DNA from: Clostridia bacterium
GTDB lineage: Bacteria; Bacillota_A; Clostridia; Christensenellales; UBA1750
Direction of reading: 5' to 3'
Length of the DNA: 7,844 nucleotides
NCBI GenBank assembly: GCA_017413675.1
Contig: JAFPSR010000014.1
Location: 1-7,844, forward strand
Shown here piece after piece: positions 5,709-7,844 of the stretch. The notes under the pieces were generated by a model that ran no database searches, was not told the DNA's origin, and worked only from the letters and a program-made list of their open reading frames with translations. Position 1 is the stretch's first letter, and each line of letters opens with the position of its first letter. The translations under genes and the position numbers were made by a program.

Positions 5709-7475
5709 CTACGGATTTTCCTCCGGTTCCGGCTCATAGGGCTTCAGGCTGAGTTCTTCCACGCGTTCTGTTATCCATTCCCCATTATCATCATGCCAGT
5801 ACCAGAACTGTCCGTTTTCATCGTAATGATAGTCCATTCCGAAATACTTCGCATAAGAAAGGCATTCCTTTTCCCATCTTTGCAGGGTTTCTTCTTCCGC
5901 TTTTTTCTGCCGGGTCATGGCAAAGAGCTTCCGTTTTTCCAGCGGACGCACATTCCCTTCTTCATCCAGTCCGCGCTGGCGATAGAACATACGGATCATC
6001 GCAGCTTTGGCATACGGTCTGGCATCCTCATCTTCCGTCAGTTTTTCCAGTGCAGGCAGCGCCGATGTCTGCAGTTTGCTCAGATGTTCGACATCCACAC
6101 TTTCCAACCGGCCGTCCAGATATGCCTCCACGTTCTTTTCCGCCGTCCATCTGTCCACATTCATGTATGCTGCTGTCAGCGTTACCAGACACGCTGCACA
6201 GATCAACAGGCAGATGTACGGGAAGCGCCGAATCCAAAGGCGCAGGGAAAGGAAAAAGAACCCGAGGAACAGCACGATCATGAACAGGCTGGTCAGGATC
6301 CGCAGCCTCGTATATCCGAGCATGGAAATATACATCCCCATCTTTGCCATGGCCGTCCCGATCAGGACCATCGTAAACAGGCAGATAAACTGTCCCAGGA
6401 TTTTCACACCTGCCGGAAGAGAAGCATCCTTCTTTTTCACAAGAAGCAGGACCGCAGAGATCACCAGGGCATTGACTGCAGCAACCGCAGCCATCTCAAA
6501 GAACCCGCGGCGGGCATATTCCGCAACCGGGAAAATCCCGTCCTCCCCCATAAATCCTTCCGGAAGAATCCCGGAAAAAGCACTGAAAAAATAAGCAAGC
6601 TGGGAAAACAGGTAGACGATATAACAAATCGAAAGGGGAATCAGGAAAGCCAGGACAAATGCCTGCGGAACCAGTCCCCACTCCTCCGGTTCCTTTTTCA
6701 TTCCCGCCCCGTTGTTTTTCTGCCACGGGGCAGTTTCCAGACCATACCGAAGGGCATACTGGCGGCTGAGCAGGACGGGATACAAAAGGCAGCAGAGGAT
6801 GATCTGTCCGATAATGGTCAGAAGGCTGGAGAAAAGTTCCTTTACAAGCCCCTCGAACGCCGCGTCCGCAGAAATCAGCAGCGGAACTACCGTCAGCAGG
6901 ACCGGGATAGCTGCCAGCAGCCCCAGGAATACCAGGAGGATGGTCTTCCCCTGCCTGCGCATCGGGGAGCTGGTGGCCAGTGCCTTAAAGGGATAAATCA
7001 GTTTATGGACAGGAAGCAAGGCCGTCCGGATCCCGTCCCAAAGGGTCAACAGGCCCCCGGAACGGTCTGTCGCGGTTCCCGCAAGGAATGACAGGAACAA
7101 GAAAAAGCACAGGATCATTTCCAGGATCAGGAAGAAAAAGATGCCCGGATCTTCCCACAGGGCAAAAACCGGTGCGCTTCCGAACAGAAAGGCAAACAGG
7201 AACAGCGTAAATACAGGTGCCCGACCTATCGCCTTCCCGCTGATTCCGTGCCGGAACAGGTACAGGATGCTTAAGAAGACCAGCAGGATCCAGCTCACGG
7301 CAAAACCGAAATGGAAGCCCTGAAATACCCCTGTCCGAATCAGGAGAAAGGATTCCACCAGGAACAGGACAAAAAAGACCAGGTCCCTTTTGGTACAGTC
7401 TCCTTGTTGATTTACAGGTTGCTGAACAGGCGGCATCATTCCGCCAGCCATTCCCCAGGTCTGCGGGTTTGTCAT
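5709..7475 (-). CDS. Polytopic membrane protein, DUF4173/DUF4153-like
   Basis: A 588-residue protein with about eleven hydrophobic segments between residues 33 and 438 (for example 33-52, 57-75, 86-105, 111-133, 178-201, 215-237, 271-293, 327-347, 357-378, 390-412 and 418-438). It has a short polar N-terminus rich in Met, Pro and Gln and a soluble C-terminal region of about 150 residues. EYARRGFFEMAAVAAVN (319-335), YISMLGYTRLRILTSLFM (382-399) and the NVDRW-x-AEKNVEAYLDG stretch after the last helix are typical of the DUF4173 family, whose function is not established. The end of the protein carries two successive aromatic/DNG units (551-567). The ATG at 7473-7475 is chosen because AAAGGAGG lies 8 nt upstream. 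A strong promoter lies between this gene and the rRNA operon terminator. No terminator is visible after it, so some transcripts may run on into the oxidoreductase. Confidence 0.92.
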   Translation of the reverse strand: MTNPQTWGMAGGMMPPVQQPVNQQGDCTKRDLVFFVLFLVESFLLIRTGVFQGFHFGFAVSWILLVFLSILYLFRHGISGKAIGRAPVFTLFLFAFLFGSAPVFALWEDPGIFFFLILEMILCFFLFLSFLAGTATDRSGGLLTLWDGIRTALLPVHKLIYPFKALATSSPMRRQGKTILLVFLGLLAAIPVLLTVVPLLISADAAFEGLVKELFSSLLTIIGQIILCCLLYPVLLSRQYALRYGLETAPWQKNNGAGMKKEPEEWGLVPQAFVLAFLIPLSICYIVYLFSQLAYFFSAFSGILPEGFMGEDGIFPVAEYARRGFFEMAAVAAVNALVISAVLLLVKKKDASLPAGVKILGQFICLFTMVLIGTAMAKMGMYISMLGYTRLRILTSLFMIVLFLGFFFLSLRLWIRRFPYICLLICAACLVTLTAAYMNVDRWTAEKNVEAYLDGRLESVDVEHLSKLQTSALPALEKLTEDEDARPYAKAAMIRMFYRQRGLDEEGNVRPLEKRKLFAMTRQKKAEEETLQRWEKECLSYAKYFGMDYHYDENGQFWYWHDDNGEWITERVEELSLKPYEPEPEENP

Positions 7476-7508
7476 CCGGCATTCCTCCTTTGCTCTCTTT
7501 TCCGGGAC

Positions 7509-7537
7509 AGCATACCCCGATATTTATCGAATGTCAA
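7509..7537 (-). promoter_or_regulatory. Promoter of the DUF4173-like gene
   Basis: A consensus TTGACA (minus strand, 7532-7537), a 17-nt spacer and TATGCT (7509-7514) make a strong sigma-A-type promoter about 35 nt upstream of the start codon. The upstream side is AT-rich (7538-7600). Confidence 0.85.
7518..7529. promoter_or_regulatory. Operator-like palindrome inside the promoter spacer
   Basis: CGATA-TT-TATCG is a perfect palindrome with 5-bp arms lying wholly between the -35 and -10 of the DUF4173-like gene, a classic place for a repressor to act. A second small inverted repeat, TGGGA/TCCCA, is at 7563-7579. Protein binding is inference. Confidence 0.4.
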
Positions 7538-7599
7538 TATATATTTACCGATTTTCTGATTTTGGGACACAATTTCCCATTTTTCTTTGTCAAAAAAGG

Positions 7600-7644
7600 A
7601 CACAGCATAAAGAAAGAAGCTGCAGTTTGATCTGCAGCTTCTTT
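7600..7644 (-). terminator. Terminator of the rRNA operon
   Basis: AAAGAAGCTGCAG (7613-7625) and CTGCAGCTTCTTT (7632-7644) form a perfect 13-bp stem with a 6-nt loop. It starts 7 nt after the 3' end of the 5S rRNA on the minus strand. The run TTCTTTCTTT at and after the stem end serves as the U-rich tail. Confidence 0.9.
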
Positions 7645-7651
7645 GTTGGAA

Positions 7652-7767
7652 TCCGGCGACGACCTACATTCCCGAGCCGTTGCCAGCTAAGTATTCTGGG
7701 CGCTGAAGGGCTTAACTTCTGTGTTCGGAATGGGTACAGGTGGATCCCCTTCGCCATAGTCACCGGA
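7652..7767 (-). rRNA. rrf: 5S ribosomal RNA
   Basis: On the minus strand the gene begins TCCGGTGACTATGGCGAAGG and ends GTCGTCGCCGGA. The terminal helix pairs TCCGGTGAC with GTCGCCGGA over 9 bp, one of them G-U. The universal internal block CCGAACACAGAAGTTAAGC is present (plus positions 7710-7728), and so is the typical GGGATCCACCTGTACCCATTCCGAAC context. The length of about 116 nt is normal for Bacillota. It is the last gene of a minus-strand rRNA operon, the 23S gene being expected beyond the right edge. The exact ends could differ by one or two bases. Confidence 0.96.
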
Positions 7768-7844
7768 AACTCTTTAGGATGTTCTTCGCACCCTCAAAAC
7801 CATATACAATCTTTCTGCTCCGAATTCCTCCGGTCTTCTTTCCT
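7768..7844 (-). other. 23S-5S intergenic spacer (partial)
   Basis: This lies directly upstream of the 5S gene and is AT-richer than the coding regions. I see no tRNA gene in the visible 77 bases and no recognisable 3' end of 23S rRNA. It is assigned as rRNA spacer only from its position. Confidence 0.65.

Noticed and set aside
5649..7091. A 480-codon plus-strand open frame opposite the DUF4173-like gene
   Set aside because: It is the antisense shadow of a polytopic membrane protein, with compositionally odd HQKR-rich stretches and no convincing start signals.
7003..7482. A 159-codon minus-strand frame at the start of the DUF4173-like gene, beginning with ATG at 7482
   Set aside because: Its start lies too close to the ribosome binding site, which is well placed for the ATG at 7475. 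The product lacks the hydrophobic segments and family motifs seen in the other frame.

Overview
The window looks like an ordinary chromosomal segment of a moderately GC-rich Clostridia-type Bacillota genome, plausibly a gut or rumen anaerobe. The reasons are strong AGGAG-type ribosome binding sites, sigma-A-like promoters with 17-bp spacers, a 5S rRNA of about 116 nt, a DUF4173-type membrane protein, a gut-Clostridia style FAD_oxidored protein, and strong G/C preference at third codon positions. The genus cannot be fixed from the sequence alone.

Layout, left to right. Positions 3-314 hold the 3' end of an unidentified plus-strand gene whose start lies outside the window. It converges on a minus-strand two-gene unit, a complete multidrug-type ABC half-transporter (877-2670) followed 16 nt later by a GNAT acetyltransferase (375-860); a hairpin at 329-362 ends the acetyltransferase. 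Upstream is a minus-strand SGNH/GDSL-type hydrolase (2837-3568) with its own promoter and terminator. Next comes a minus-strand tRNA-Asn(GTT) at 3786-3860 with a clear promoter and terminator, facing away from a plus-strand 102-residue conserved-looking protein of unknown function (3985-4293). A strong bidirectional terminator separates that gene from a minus-strand FAD-dependent oxidoreductase (4367-5650). A large polytopic DUF4173-like membrane protein (5709-7475, minus) comes next. The right edge holds the 5S rRNA gene and terminator of an rRNA operon whose 16S and 23S genes would lie beyond position 7844.

Most of the window is transcribed from the minus strand in short units of one or two genes. 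The only convincing functional partnership is the ABC exporter with the acetyltransferase, which could form an export-plus-modification detoxification pair; that is inference. I see no CRISPR array, insertion sequence, phage gene, toxin-antitoxin pair or recognisable defence system. No stretch over 300 bases lacks a gene or RNA. The most useful leads are palindromes sitting in or beside several promoters, a 10-bp sequence shared by two of them, a tandem aromatic/DNG repeat at the end of the DUF4173-like protein, and the uncharacterised 102-residue protein.
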